Assembly (NCBI GenBank): GCA_003952965.2
Contig: RXIC02000500.1
Coordinates: forward strand, 77,402-141,401
Direction of reading: 5' to 3'
DNA: 64,000 bases
Origin: Morella rubra
Taxonomy: Eukaryota; Streptophyta; Magnoliopsida; Fagales; Myricaceae
Below are positions 10,150 to 21,539 of this stretch, in pieces; the first letter of the stretch is position 1; each line of letters opens with the position of its first letter. The translations under genes and the position numbers were made by a program. The notes under the pieces were generated by a model. It did no database searches, was not told the origin of the DNA, and was given only the letters and a program-made list of their open reading frames with translations.

Positions 10150-12242
10150 CATTGATTTAAAGATGAGTCCAATGATTTAAAATCTGAAAACATTGAATTA
10201 AAGAAGAAAGTTGACTCTCTTACTCAAGATCTTGTAAGATTCATTCAAGGAAAAAGAAACCTTGATATTCTTCTTGGTTCACAAAGATGTTGTTTTAACA
10301 AAAGTGAGATTGGTTATGATTCGGTTGGTAATCAAAAGCTATATTCAGATATAATTATTAAATCTACATCTTTCACCATGTGTAATTTTTCTGGAAAGAA
10401 TGGACACATCTCACACACTTGTCCAACTAGAAGGAAATCCACTCATGGGATCAAATTTGTGCGGATCCAAAAAGACAGGTGAAGGAATTTATTTATAACA
10501 CTGATGGACCCAAAAAGATTTGGGTACCAAAAATCAAGAGTTGATTCCTTTTTGCAGGAGTGCTTGAAGTCCAATGATACCAAGGAACATTGGGTCCTTG
10601 ACAACGGATGCTCCAAGCACATGATTGGAGACAAGAGTTGGTTTAACTCTCTTTGTTTCAAGAAAAAAGGTTCGGTTACTTTTGGTGATAATGGCAAAGG
10701 AAAGATACTCGGTGTTAGTAGCATTGGTATGTCTCCTAATCCCATAATTGAGAATGTACTTCTTGTTGATAGTTTAAAGCATAATCTCTTAAATATTAGT
10801 CAATTATTTGATAAGGGAAATCGAGTCATTTTTGAATCATCAATATGTCTTGTTGAGAATATTGAAAGCAAAAAAGTTCTATTTGTTGGATATAGATTTG
10901 AAAATGTGTACATTTTTCATTTAGAGAGCATCTCCTCAAAAAAATATAAAATGTCTTTCAGCTCTAAATGACAAGGATAGTTGGTTGTGGCATAGAAGAC
11001 TTGCTCATGCAAGCATGGACTTAATTTCAAAACTAGCCAAAAAGAATTTTGTTTGGGTTTGCCTAACCTTTCTTTTGAAAAAGACAAAATTTATGCAGCA
11101 TGTCAAAAAGGCAAACAAACCAAAACCTCTTTAAGCCCAAAAATGTGGTGTCCACTTCTAGGCCACTTCAACTTCTACACATGAACTTATTTGGTCAAAC
11201 CCAAACGTTGAGTTTGGGTGGCAAACTTTATGGCTTTGTTGTTGTTGATGATTTCAATAGACTCACATGAGTTCTATTTCTAACTCATAAAGATGAGGTT
11301 TTTCATGCTTTTGAAAAACTTAGCAAGAGAATTCAAAATAAAAAAGGTTTTTCTATTTCTAGCATAAGGAGTGATCATGAAAAAGAATTTGAAAATTCCT
11401 CCTTTAAAAAGTTTTGTGGTGAAAATGGTATTAACCATAACTTTTCGGCTCCTAAAACTCTTCAACAAAATGATGTTGTAGAAAGGAAGAATATGACTCT
11501 TGCAGAGATGGCTAGAGCCTTGCTATGTGAAAATAATTTGCCTGATTACTTCTGGGCTGAAGCAATAGCACAAGTTGTCATGTTATGAATCGTTGCATGA
11601 TTAGACCTATTCTTAAGAAAACTCCATATGAGCTATGGAATGATAGAAAACCCAACATTGGCTACTTCCATGTTTTTGGATGCAAATGTTTTGTGCTCGA
11701 CAACAACAAAGACAACTTGGGTAAGTTTGATGCAAAAGCAAATTAAGGTATCTTCCTTAGGTATTCAACTTTTAGTAAAGCTTATTGTGTTTTCAATAAA
11801 CGTACTCTAGTTGAAGAATCTGTTCATGTTTTTTGATGAATCTAACAACTTGTGAAAAGAGATGAGAAGAAATTATAAATCTTCACAAAGAGGAGTTGAG
11901 AAACTTGCTATGAATGAAGATAAGGAAGAAACACTTGTCAAAAGAGTAAACATCTCAAGAATCACAAGAAGAAGTTCAACAAGTCAACAATGATCTACCA
12001 AAGTCTTAAGAAAATACGTCAAAAGCAATCCTCTCTAGCAAATCATTGGTAATACTAGGGATTAACCGCTTTCTTTGAGTTTTCACTTGGCCTCTATAAT
12101 TTTCTTGAGGCTAAAGATGATGAAAGTTGGATCCATGCTATGGAAGATGATTTAAAGCAATTTGAGAAAAATCAAGTATGACATTTAGTTCCTAGACCTA
12201 AGGATTATCCAATTATTGGTACAAAATGGGTTTTTAGAAAAA
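10150..12242 (+). pseudogene. Ty1/copia polyprotein fragment: gag end, protease, integrase, start of RT
   Basis: Order of domains: a gag C-terminal helix region (10,150-10,260), a zinc knuckle at about 10,381-10,425 read CNFSGKNGHISHTC (its second Cys is Ser), protease with WVLDNGCSKHM at 10,591-10,623 (active-site triplet D-N-G at 10,600-10,608 instead of D-S/T-G), a GAG-pre-integrase block with LWHRRLAHAS near 10,990, and an integrase core with D at 11,373 and E at 11,481, spaced D-35-E as in functional integrases. The reverse transcriptase begins with WVF near 12,225 and is cut off at about 12,242. Several stops and frameshifts are present (for example around 11,040, 11,130, 11,590 and 11,740). 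Both ends are missing and no LTR pair is seen. The sequence resembles the Tork/SIRE side of copia. It interrupts the CACTA-like element. Confidence 0.9.
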
Positions 12243-12959
12243 AATGCCTTTCCAGTGCAAGGTGTATTGGCATCTATCATCGTTGAAATCCTGTATTTTT
12301 CTTGTTTGTAAAATTTTCCTCCTCTTTGATAAAATCTTGCATTCTCTTTTTAAAATTTAGGCAAAACATTGTTTTTACTTGAATAATATCTCAACCCGAT
12401 TCAAAAGAAAAGTGTTTTAGTTTATAAAATGAGATTTTTTGTGAAGCTTAGTCCATGGAGCGCTGATAAAAGCCCAAGTCGGAGTGCTCATGGACAAGTC
12501 TGTCTTGATGGGGGTTCGGGGGCAATGCCCCCGGGGGAAATTTTTTGACCCGTTTTATTTAGAGTTGCTTATAGCCTTATATACAAGTAGATATTTTGTT
12601 TACATAAATATTTTGTTTATTTCTATTTCTCATGTGATATTTATTTTCTATTACAGGAATTCAAGATAGAGGAGTGTCAAATTTTGTTCAAAGGATTTTA
12701 TTTTAATTGGTTCCTTGCTTATGTGTTGTTATTTTTATATTAAAAAAATTGTTACTTTTTAGATTACTTGTAAAGAATTCTTGTGTTTGTTGTAAAATAT
12801 TATTAATCAATAATGAAAGATTCTTGTTTTATTATCCTTATTTTTTAAGTTTTTAGCTCTATTGATATTATAAATTTTTATTAAATGTATAGAAAAGTAT
12901 AAAAATATAGTGTTTTGAAAAATAAAAAAACATAAAAAAAAAAAAAAAAATTGCAAACC
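12243..12959. other. non-coding, with a GC-rich perfect hairpin at 12,517-12,533
   Basis: AT-rich sequence without a gene. CGGGGGC-AAT-GCCCCCG at 12,517-12,533 is a perfect 7-bp stem with a 3-nt loop. GC-rich hairpins of this style are seen in some plant LTRs, so part of this region may be an LTR remnant next to the copia fragment, but no boundaries are visible. An A-run lies at about 12,937-12,951. Confidence 0.45.
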
Positions 12960-13263
12960 TATAGCGGCGGTCACTGACCGCGGCTATAGGTGGCACCTGA
13001 CCGCTGCTATAGACATATAGTCGGTCATATTAGCTCTACGACGTTTGTGACCGCCGCTATTTAATGCCAAAACAGCGCAATTGCGCACTACCACCGCTGT
13101 TTTCGACGTGATGGCCGACTATAGCGGCGTCACCCAACCGCTGCGATTATACCTATACCGACGGGCGGTTTACCGACCGCTAAATATAGGCTGCTATTTT
13201 ATGGCAGCGTTTTTTGACGTATCTAAGCACCCCTACCCAGGTATAAAATTATTTTTTTTAGTG
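12960..13263. repeat. right subterminal repeats and end of the CACTA-like element
   Basis: Motifs TAGCGGCGGTCACTGACCGC, GACCGCTGCTATAG and ACCGCCGCTATT recur in both orientations. The terminus TTTTTTTAGTG ends at 13,263. Repeats here are more diverged than those at the left end. Confidence 0.8.
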
Positions 13264-14224
13264 TCAATTTCTCACCAGCCTACCCATATAAGCCACCCTT
13301 ACAAGAAAGAGGCCTGCAATCAGGCTAAAATTATTATTTTTTTCTCAATTTATCAGGCTAAATTCATAGGAAAGGGATGCATGGTACTAAGCCTGAGTAC
13401 AGGGTCTAGGTGTACCACGTGAACCGGCACACAGCCAATACTGATGATCAAGCCTAATTTAGCAGTCTAGAGACACACAGAGCTTTTTCTTTATTAACGA
13501 TATTTAATGTTAGCTGAATATCTTTAACATAAATAAATTTTGATGATAGTTTGACACTTTTGTCCACCAAATGTTTAATGTAGGCACATCCATCCCCTCT
13601 TGAAGGGTTTGCTATCCAATCTGAACCTAGTGTTTGTATGCTAAAATTTTAAGGTGGTCAAAATTTTGAAGTATAACAGTTGGTGAAAAAGCTAACAATA
13701 ATTAGATTATTTGAATAATTTTTTATATTTATTATCGTGAAAAGACATAATTTATTAGAAAGAGATTATTTTATTAAGCCAAAATTTTAGAGTGACTAAA
13801 ATTTTTTCGCACAAAGCTATCCGCCCACGGTGGTAACCTCTTCGCATCACGTGATTGTTATTCCTTCTTAGAAAAACATGAAAAAGCTGATTGTTTGTCC
13901 TCGTAGATACATGAATATGCCCTCCAAAGAGGACGTCTGGAGACTTGGGCACTAGAAGCCTCGTGCTTGTGATTGGGCTTTTCAGAATGAGTCAGTTTCG
14001 GCTTGACCCGTAGATGGGCTTCCTGTCAAGTAATTTTCTTTGCACACTCATCGTCCAGCTCCGTGTTTGTAAGAAGTAGCACCTGTGGCGGTTTTGGGGG
14101 AAACTGCCACCGCCACTACAAATCATATTCGCCCCTGCCAAGATGCAAAATTTGGAATATTGATAGCAACAACGAGCAAGCAAGCATCTAAGGACGGTTA
14201 ATATTAGTATTAGTTTAAAGGGCA
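13264..14224. other. no gene recognised
   Basis: AT-rich in the first half. A stretch near 13,630-13,690 (AAAATTTTAAGGTGGTC...) is similar in inverted sense to part of the MITE-like sequence ending near 15,850. No supportable reading frame. Confidence 0.5.
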
Positions 14225-14535
14225 GTTAATCTTCTCCTTGTTTATGCCTCTTTCCACTCCGCCAGTGCTACCGACAGATTCCTCCATCGTTTGGGCTTAA
14301 GGTAATTCACTCGTGAACCATTCTCCAATTTTCTGAGGTTTGAATTTTGAGATTGAAGGACTGTGGATGCAATTAGATTTTGTATAATTCTCGTTTCGTT
14401 GTGGATGTGTCTAGTCAGGAAAGGATTCTTAGAAGACATAATTCTCTAATTTTTCAAAAAATCTGAGTATTTTGAATTTACAGGAGTTGCCGACATACTG
14501 GTTTTGCTTGGAAAGGAAAAACAGAGGAAGAAGAA
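14225..14535 (+). repeat. duplicated segment with exon-intron-like structure, paralog of 39,010-39,345
   Basis: The segment aligns directly with 39,010-39,345. Shared landmarks are GATTCCTCCATCGTT, TGTCTAGTCAGGAAAGGATT and CATACTGGTTTTGCTTGG. A possible intron runs from AAG|GTAATTCACTCG to TTTACAG|GAGTTGCC, followed by an open piece ending TYWFCLERKNRG in both copies. The gene family is not recognised. Confidence 0.75.
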
Positions 14536-15244
14536 CCTATAGACCTACTACTAACTAATACTTTTCATAAGAGTTGTATTCTTTGGTAATGAACGTACAC
14601 TTCTTATCTATTATGAATAGGTACAAACCAGAGAACACCTTCTATGGAAAATTTATTCACCATGGAAGAATCAAGCATGGAGGGTGCATACCATTAGGGC
14701 GTGATCACCCTCCTATACCATCAAATTGAGATTTAAAATGTTGAGTCAATATTCTTTTAATTAGGCCAGGTCTATTCGAACTCTATACACAATAGTCGGA
14801 TCCAACAAATTTCTTTCCTTACACAGTAAAAAAGAAAAGAAAAAAGAACGCCTTGCAGTCATATAACTCTATGAACTTCCAGTTAGGAGTATTCAAAAGA
14901 CTCTGAGCTACTTGCACATGTAAGCCTTAGTCAAGTTAAATGTGACAGAAAATACAGGATGTATTGTATAGTTGCTCTCTTTAAACGGGGAACTATCCTA
15001 TTACCACTTAATCCATAAAAAGTTTTTTTTTTTTTTTTTAAAAAGGAATAGAATGACGGTAAAACCTGAAACAAGGATTTGAAATCATAAACCAAACTAC
15101 AATAGAACCTCCTACTCCCCCACTCGAAAAGAACCAATTCCTTGCAGGGTGGTTGAATTTTTCCACTTGGGTTTTCTATATATATATATTTTTATAACTT
15201 TCAACCCTTTTCGGTTTTAAATATTTTCAAGTTTTTATATTTTT
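14536..15244. other. no gene recognised; part of duplicated tract
   Basis: Sequence 15,110-15,185 (CTTGCAGGGTGG...) recurs at 39,760-39,815. There is a homopolymer A/T run near 15,018-15,043. No coding sequence is seen. Confidence 0.5.
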
Positions 15245-15305
15245 ATTTTGTACATTTTTTGGTTCTTTGTATTCACTGGCGTTATTTGTCATTTAGCGGT
15301 TTAGA
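15245..15305 (+). repeat. duplicated segment, copy B (part 1)
   Basis: Matches 4,700-4,750 of copy A around GTATTCACTGGCGTTATTTG. Homology then stops and resumes at 16,386, so about 1.08 kb has been inserted between. Confidence 0.65.
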
Positions 15306-16385
15306 CCCCATTACCGCGGGCGAATAGGTGTTAACCCTCTATTTAACAATCAATAACAATTTTAAACAAGTTCTAAAATTGTTGAGTCTAGATTTGAATA
15401 ACTATTTACTCAGTCAACAAAATAAACAATCACATAAGAAATAAAATAATCAATCACACGAGAAAGACAATGATTTTATTGACAAAGTGAAAAATATTTG
15501 ACATTCAAAACACTGAGTCTTCTTGGTCTTGGACTCGCTCAATTCATGCTTATCTATTTTCTCTTTTCTATAACTGTGACTAATACCTCTAGTTGCTTGA
15601 TTGTGACTAACACGATGTAATAACCCAAGGGTGCGTTCAGCAACCAAATTTTTGGCTCTCTAAAATTTTATCATCATTACAAAAATTTTCTTTCTTCACT
15701 TTTTCATCAACTCCCATAAACTTTTTCACTTTTTTACGACCTTTTTCACTATTTTACCAACTTTTCTACTCTCTCTCCTCACTTTTTCCCCAACTTCTAT
15801 ACCCAAAATTTTAACCACCCTAAAATTTTGATACTCAAACACAACCTAAGTAATATAACTTAGACCCGCTTTATGCCATTAACCCTCAACCTTTTAAGGT
15901 TCATTTTATGAACTCTTCAAAAACGACATTATTCTTCAATATCGGAAACTCCAGAACCCAAACTCTTTCATAGCTCTCAAGTTTCATAAAGGAAGGTTGG
16001 TGATAATGGTGATTGGATTTGGAGAAAATCTTATATGTTTATGAGCAGGAATCTCCAAGGGATTTTCTCAATTAAATGGGGCTTGAATTAAATATGAAAT
16101 GGACTCCTCCAGGTTTCTTGGACTACTTCTGAAAGTATTTATAGGGTGAGTTGAGTTGCGAATACTTCTCGGTCCCTGTAGGCATGGGACCAGCTCCTTG
16201 TTTGTAGGCATAGGACCAACTCCTTGTTTGGCTTATCTTCTTGAGAATATCCTCATCTTTTCAATTTTGAAAGACTGCTTAATCTATTGAGCACTTTCGT
16301 TAGTCTTATCCAATGTTATTGGATAGAAAAATACAACTCAATTTGAATTTAAAGTTTGACACAAAATTTCGCCAACACTAAAAAC
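15306..16385 (-). mobile_element. insertion with retrotransposon LTR character, reverse orientation
   Basis: Absent from the corresponding point of copy A (about 4,750). The end near GCGGGCGAATAGGTG and the CACGAGAAAGACAATGATTT stretch near 15,455 look like plant copia LTR sequence in reverse. No internal genes or target duplication were found. A MITE-like sequence is nested in it at about 15,626-15,850. Identity as an LTR is an inference. Confidence 0.45.
15626..15850. mobile_element. short MITE-like sequence (hAT-like ends)
   Basis: Begins AAGGGTGCGTTCAGCAACC and ends ACTCAAACACAACCTAAG. The ends are imperfect inverted partners (GGGTGCGTTCAGC against AGGTTGTGTTTGAG). The interior is rich in CTTTTTCAC and CAACTTTT motifs typical of small hAT-derived MITEs. 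No clear 8-bp target duplication was seen. Confidence 0.4.
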
Positions 16386-16930
16386 TAACAACTTTAAAAG
16401 ACATATTTTTTGCGTCAGATGATTTGATGCCAATTTCAAAAAGAATGATCATAGTTTGGGAATTAAAGGGTTTAAAGTAGATAGTTTAGCATGCCAAGTT
16501 TTACTGTTAAGTAGTTTAGAAGTGAAAAAATAGTTTATTATTATTTTATTCTTCATTGACCTATTATAATACCACTTATCCCAAAAGTTTAAGTTTACAA
16601 GAAGGGATAGATTTTATTATTTAAATTATATTTTCTAATGCTAACATATTGATTATACGTCTTGTCTCAATTTGAAGGATGATATTAATAGCCTTTACTC
16701 AGGGCGTAACCTAGGTAATGCATGTCTACTTGGTATACTAAAGATTTTGGCAATACTTTGGTGCTGTACTCTAGGCCACTTTTTTTTCTTTTTTTCTTTT
16801 TTTTGAGATATAAGTAGTTGATGAATTGGAAGATATGAATATATTGGAATTGAAGTAATAGTCAACTTTAGATGCTTCTCTAATTTGGTATCTGAATTAG
16901 ATGGTCTAATTCGGTGAGTGATAAACATGG
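16386..16930 (+). repeat. duplicated segment, copy B (part 2), exon-like piece 16,678-16,714
   Basis: Aligns with 4,770-5,170 of copy A through TTTGATGCCAATTTC, CATAGTTTGGGAATTAA, CTAACATATTGATTAT and GGTAATGCATG. The 37-bp piece between AG and GGTAATG matches the exon-like piece of copy A. Copy B has an extra T-rich stretch at 16,780-16,804. Confidence 0.75.
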
Positions 16931-17663
16931 TATGTGGGTCTTACAATGGAGTCTTCTGCACTACTTGATAATTAGTACGAAAAACATTGAATATTCTAGA
17001 CCCAGATGAAGTGTCTATTTCTTTAATGTTTTAAACTTTTATGCAAAACTTTATAGTCTTGCTCCCAAGGGTGATAGTTTAGTGGTTGGAAGGACGAGTT
17101 TTTACTTATGGACAATCTGTAACTAGTGACTGGGTAAAAGGTCAAATCCTATTGTTTGTAAGTAAATTCTTAACTTAAACTGTATTAGGTTTTGAAAAGG
17201 ACTGAAATCCAGCACTCAAACTGCACAAAAACTCTACTTTCTTTCCAAACACAATATCATCCCCACTTTCGTCGCTAGCGTGATTAGCCCCACTTCCAGC
17301 AACACGGGATTGCCCAAAATCAGCAGCATTGCCACCGACCCGGTTGCCCAAATTTGTGTTATAGCCAAACTCGGTGGCCATAGGATAACTAGCAATATCG
17401 GCAGCATTGCCGCCAATGAAATTTCCATACCCCACACCAACAAACCTTGCTTCGGAAACTGTCCGACCAAAGTAATAAGCTGATATTGGCCTAGGGCTCC
17501 TAAACTCCTGAAATGGGTTAGGAAAAATCCTGCTACGTTTTGACCCGTCGAAGCAGTTGGCGCAATGCAGGGGTCTTCAGCTATTGTCCGAGCTACATTT
17601 AACGGCCATAGATATTCAGGAATAGAGTTCTGATCAAATTGTCATATCTGCAATATATACCTA
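16931..17663 (-). pseudogene. unidentified gene fragment, Gly/Asn-rich (about 17,175-17,640)
   Basis: On the minus strand a frame from about 17,435 to 17,178 reads MGYGNFIGGNAADIASYP and contains two related GGNAAD blocks. Upstream, a second frame reads PEYLWPLNVARTIAEDPC near 17,630-17,575, and the two are joined only through a frameshift. The region is more GC-rich than its surroundings, which suggests former coding sequence. A competing frame over the same stretch is hydrophobic. No family is recognised. The flank 17,020-17,090 recurs at 39,695-39,757. Confidence 0.3.
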
Positions 17664-18117
17664 TAGGTAATATCATAGCTTGCTGCTTAGCTATAGGCTA
17701 ATTTCAATGTACACTCTCAGTCCAAATCAACCGTTAAGTAAAATGAAAACACATGTAAAATGACCAAAATATCCCTACAAGACAAAATTACTACAAATAT
17801 TAAAAAAAGTCATTAAAAATAAAAAAAAAGATATTTAAAAAGGTAATATTTTTTAAATAAAACTATTGAAACTCTATTTCAGTAATCTATATATATTTTT
17901 AATTTATTTCTCGAATATTTATTTATTTTTTAAAATTATCTTGGAGGGGCATTTTTATCATTTTACATATATTTCTATCTAATTTAAAGGCTGATTTGGA
18001 CGAAAGGCGTACAATGATAATTTTTTAAAAGTTAGAGGCGTAAATCACTATTTTCATAGTTCTGGGACAAGTTTGAAATTAGCCCATAGTTAAGGGGCAA
18101 ACAATAAAATTACCCCT
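17664..18117. mobile_element. MITE-like element with about 45-bp terminal inverted repeats
   Basis: The left end TAGGTAATATCATAG... through TAGGCTAATTTCAA pairs imperfectly with the right end ...TTGAAATTAGCCCATA through AAAATTACCCCT. The interior is AT-rich and includes a stretch mentioning no coding potential. Flanking TA dinucleotides are present on both sides. No transposase is encoded. Confidence 0.55.
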
Positions 18118-18470
18118 ATATCTAACTAAATTCACGGTAAATCAATCCAAGGAAAACACATAGGCAGGTCGTACCTGAGAAAAGGGGCATTTTCGTCTTC
18201 AATGTGCTAGAGAAAAAAAAAGGTGACGTAATTGGGTTGCAAGTCACATGTTTGGCACGGGTTTACATTCATTGTTTAAATTGATGCTCAATTTAACCAC
18301 AGGGTGCATATCGACAGAATTGATAACATAATTGAGTCAATGTCCTAAAATAAAACATTATGGTGCAATGTGTCAAAATCTCTAAACATAGAAGGTGCAA
18401 AGTATATTTAACCATATATTTATATTATATATATTAGAGTATAAAAAGAGAGTAGGGAGGCTAACAATTA
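18118..18470. other. non-coding, with a MITE end at about 18,330-18,415
   Basis: GGTGCAAAGTATATTTAACC at 18,390-18,409 is the same kind of terminus as the MITE that follows, and TGTCCTAAAATAAAACATTA nearby matches its interior. This is probably a truncated relative lacking a left end. Confidence 0.5.
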
Positions 18471-18977
18471 GGGTTAAATACACTTTGCATCTCTTATGTT
18501 TTGGTGCTTTGACACATTGCACTAAAATATTTTATTTTTGAGATATTGACCCATTATATTTTCTCCCCCAACGATTTACACCCAAAAGTGAAATTGTGCA
18601 TCAAATTAGACGATAATTGCTTATACGTGCTTCTCACGTGACCGAGGTTCCTGTTAGATTACCATATTGCCCTCAAATATCAAACAATGCATGTTTACCT
18701 ATAGATCACCAAGATATGTACAATACCAACATATCTCTACAAAGACAGACTTTTATTGCCCTTAAATCATCATTCTCGAAGTCCTTACAGGCGAATTTCT
18801 CTCTCAAAATCTTAGCAATTGCACGTACGATTATCGTTCAATTTGACGTCTAATTTCACTCTGGAGTGAAAATCATTGAAAAAAATAACATAGTAGGCTT
18901 AATGTCTAAAAAATAAAACATTAAGGTATAATGTATTAACACCCCAAATATAGAGAGTGCAAAATGTATTTAACCCC
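18471..18977. mobile_element. MITE with GGGTTAAATACA terminal inverted repeats
   Basis: Left end GGGTTAAATACACTTTGCAT and right end GTGCAAAATGTATTTAACCC are inverted partners. Interior blocks about a mirrored ACATTGCACTAAAATATT/AAATAAAACATTAAGGT motif pair as well, so the whole element can fold back. About 507 bp. A relative is at 39,880-40,280 and fragments lie near 18,400 and 30,300. Confidence 0.65.
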
Positions 18978-19439
18978 AACCATTACCTTAGTACAGTCAC
19001 TGCAACTTTCATGGTGAATATTAAACGTGACTCTCTCTTACTCTATTTCTCTGTATTATTTCTGAGATAAAATAGTAATCGCAGTTAATCTTACACGTAC
19101 GGAAAATAGATATTGATGATGCAAGGAAAACCCCGCTCGACTCGGGAGCAATATTGGACCGTCTGCCGAACGTAAACTGGGAAACCTGCAGGGAGAGAAC
19201 AAGGGAGAATGAAGGGAGCCTCCCCGTAGAGTAGGATACTTAAGTTGGAGAGACTCAAAAGCTTATAGATGATGGGTTTGATGCCGTCAAAATGCGTCCC
19301 AGAGAGTTTTTTATATTAGAGTCCCGCTTTGTGTCTTTTCCCAAGGGAGGCGCTGGGCAGAGCTTTTGGGAAGGGATGGATTGCGGCCTCTTTTCAGTCA
19401 CCTGGGACTTCTAGCGAGTCCTGCCATAAATGTGGCAGT
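18978..19439. other. no gene recognised
   Basis: Moderately GC-rich at 19,120-19,430, unlike its AT-rich neighbours, which might be retroelement or untranslated sequence. No protein or LTR boundary can be supported. Confidence 0.4.
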
Positions 19440-19775
19440 GGCGTTTAAATAATTTTTCAACAAGATAAATATTTATTTTTTATTACGCATATTTGAGTAA
19501 TGAATAACACTATCATTTTTTATAACAAAAAACAGAACACTAGATAAAGTCAACCGCTGTTAACGAATTTTGATGTAATACCTTAATTTCCTTTTCATCC
19601 AGAAAATGTAGAACTACCTTATTCTTCCAATGTCATGCATCCTCGTTTGCTATATTGTCTCTTCAATACATTATCATGCAGGACCACCGCCACCACCTTC
19701 ACCATCGGCACCACTGCCATCACCATTGCCACCAGGAGAACGAAAAACCTCAGGGACTAGCGGCTGTCACATGTA
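19440..19775 (+). repeat. duplicated segment, copy B (part 3), with proline-rich exon-like end
   Basis: Aligns with 5,400-5,640 of copy A (ACAAGATAAATATT, TTCTTCCAATGTCAT, ACATTAT.ATGCAGGA). After the shared ATGCAG acceptor-like end, this copy continues with CCACCGCCACCACC repeats that would encode a Pro/Ser-rich run of about 20 residues before GTAAGTG at about 19,777. The host gene is unknown. Confidence 0.6.
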
Positions 19776-19979
19776 AGTGTTTAGATTTATAGGGATACTT
19801 CTTTCAAGATTAATTCTTATCCCTCTAGGGTTCCATTTTTGCTCTTTAGTTGCTACGTACGTACTGGTTTTTAGTTTTTGTTTCGTTTAATTTGTATGGG
19901 CCTAATTAAAGAAGTTTCAAAGATTTGTTTAAAGCTTTATAACTAGAAAGCGGAAAGGCATAAGTCACACTCTAAGCCA

Positions 19980-20640
19980 GGGGTAATTAAGGACCATTTC
20001 CTATATTAGTGCTTCGGTCCACCTTACATAAAGAACTGGAAAATACAAATTAAAGAAAGAAACAAAAAATTGAAATCAAAATTGTGAAAAGGCAAATCAA
20101 AATAGTGAAAAATTACAGAACAAATACAGAAAATGAAAAAAAAATTCAGAAAAAAGGTATGAACCTCAAATTATTGAAAACTAATATGAAACCTCAGAAA
20201 TTTAAATTAATAACTAAAAATACAAAATAAAGCGGAAAAATTTGAAATAAATTCACTAAGAAGAAAATAAATAGAAAGAATGAAAGGAAAAAGAAATTAA
20301 TATTGGAAAAAACAACAAAAAGACTAAGAAATAAAAATGGAAAAAAAGTTCTCCACCATTTACAAAAGACTCAAATTTAAAAGTCGAATGATGAAATTAA
20401 AAATACCAAAAAATAGAAATAACATATTCAGATGAAAAACAATTACCAAAAAAAAAAAAAAGAAAACGAAATAAAAAATATAAGTGAAAATTTTTAAAAC
20501 GAGAGATACAAATTCAAATATATTATGAAAAATTCCTCCACCTGAAATCCACCCTCCCCCATGAGTGGGGTGGTAGAGTTGGCCGGATTACCCAACTTGC
20601 AAGAGATGAGTCGCGAAACATCCACCACCACTCTCCTCAT
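19980..20640. repeat. A-rich arm flanking the CACTA element on its left
   Basis: From about 20,030 to 20,510 the top strand is strongly A-rich. Parts resemble the reverse complement of the T-rich stretch at 28,880-29,310 on the other side of the CACTA element, for example ACCTCAAATTATTG/CAGAAATTTAAAT against CCTCAAATTCTAG/CAGAAATTTAAAA. The similarity is partly low-complexity. No coding sequence. Confidence 0.35.
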
Positions 20641-20759
20641 GGAAAAATTTAGACACCACAAGAAAAAAGACTTTGGGTGAAAAAAAAAAATTTGTCACCC
20701 AAAGTACTAAATTCGTCACTTAATGTTTTGGGTGACAAAACCGAGTTGTCACTCAGTTT

Positions 20760-21350
20760 GTCACTTAAAGCTCGTCATCAAAGTTTTGGGTGATGATTTT
20801 GACGTTCTGTCGCTTGAAACCGTTCGGACGTTTTCCACACCGTCCGAACGGTGTTTTTTCATAACGACGAAATTGAAAATCGTCATGCGCAGTACAATTC
20901 AACCGTTCGCATATACTGTGCGAACGTACTCTAAATATGTTCGGACGGTTAATGAGAACGGTTCTTCTCGGGTGACGAAATGAATTTCGTCATCTACAAT
21001 CCATGCGCACGGATATACAACATCTTCCGCACGTACAGACATTACGTCCGGACGCCTTCGTAAAGACGTCCGCACTATTGTTTCATTTATGACGAAATTT
21101 TTATTTGTCATCCTCCAAATCCGTTCAAACTATGATGCATAACGTTCGGACGCTTGTTCTGTTAAACACGTTCGAACATTTAGTTGTAGCTTGCTCACAT
21201 TTGCTATATAAAAAGATCGTTTGCACACGAAAAGAGCCATTCGGACGGACTAATTTGACGTGATGTGTCCAGACGGATTGTTATGCGTGCGCACATTATC
21301 AACGCCAACTAACCGTTCAGACTTCCACTCATACCGTTCGAACGATTTTC
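20760..21350. repeat. left zone of CCGTTCGGACG/CGTCCGAACGG repeats
   Basis: Many short copies in both orientations, for example CCGTTCGGACG and CCGTCCGAACGG at about 20,818-20,853, plus ACGTCCGGACGCC near 21,044. They are the left subterminal repeats of the CACTA element. In En/Spm, such repeats are bound by the TnpA-type protein; binding here is inferred by analogy. Confidence 0.85.
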
Positions 21351-21539
21351 TTGGTATTTCAATTAATTTAATTAAAATTTTAAAAATAATTTACAAATAA
21401 TATAAATAAAGATATTCAATGCTCATTAATAATAAAATATCTACAAATATGCAATCATTATTAAAAATAAATAAAATACGTAATTGATAAGTGCTAAGAA
21501 AGTAGTAAAAATATATAAATCTACCCAAATTTTCATTTG

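Larger units (their letters stand above)
6096..13263. mobile_element. CACTA-like element (7.2 kb) carrying host gene exons; Pack-CACTA type
   Basis: The right end is TTTTTTTAGTG at 13,253-13,263, which read outward gives CACTAAAAAAA. The left end, TACTAAAAAAAAA at 6,096, is the same terminus with the first C changed to T. Flanking trinucleotides are TAA and TCA, a one-base mismatch for the 3-bp target duplication expected of CACTA elements. Both ends carry subterminal repeats of GCGGCGGTCA/TGACCGCCGC type (6,115-6,310 and 12,960-13,210). No transposase gene is visible inside. Instead there are exon-like pieces at 6,448-6,582 and 6,739-6,932, two FRIENDLY/CLU exons, and a later-inserted copia fragment. 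It is therefore non-autonomous. The pairing of these two ends is inferred from shared repeats and terminal sequence. Confidence 0.65.
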
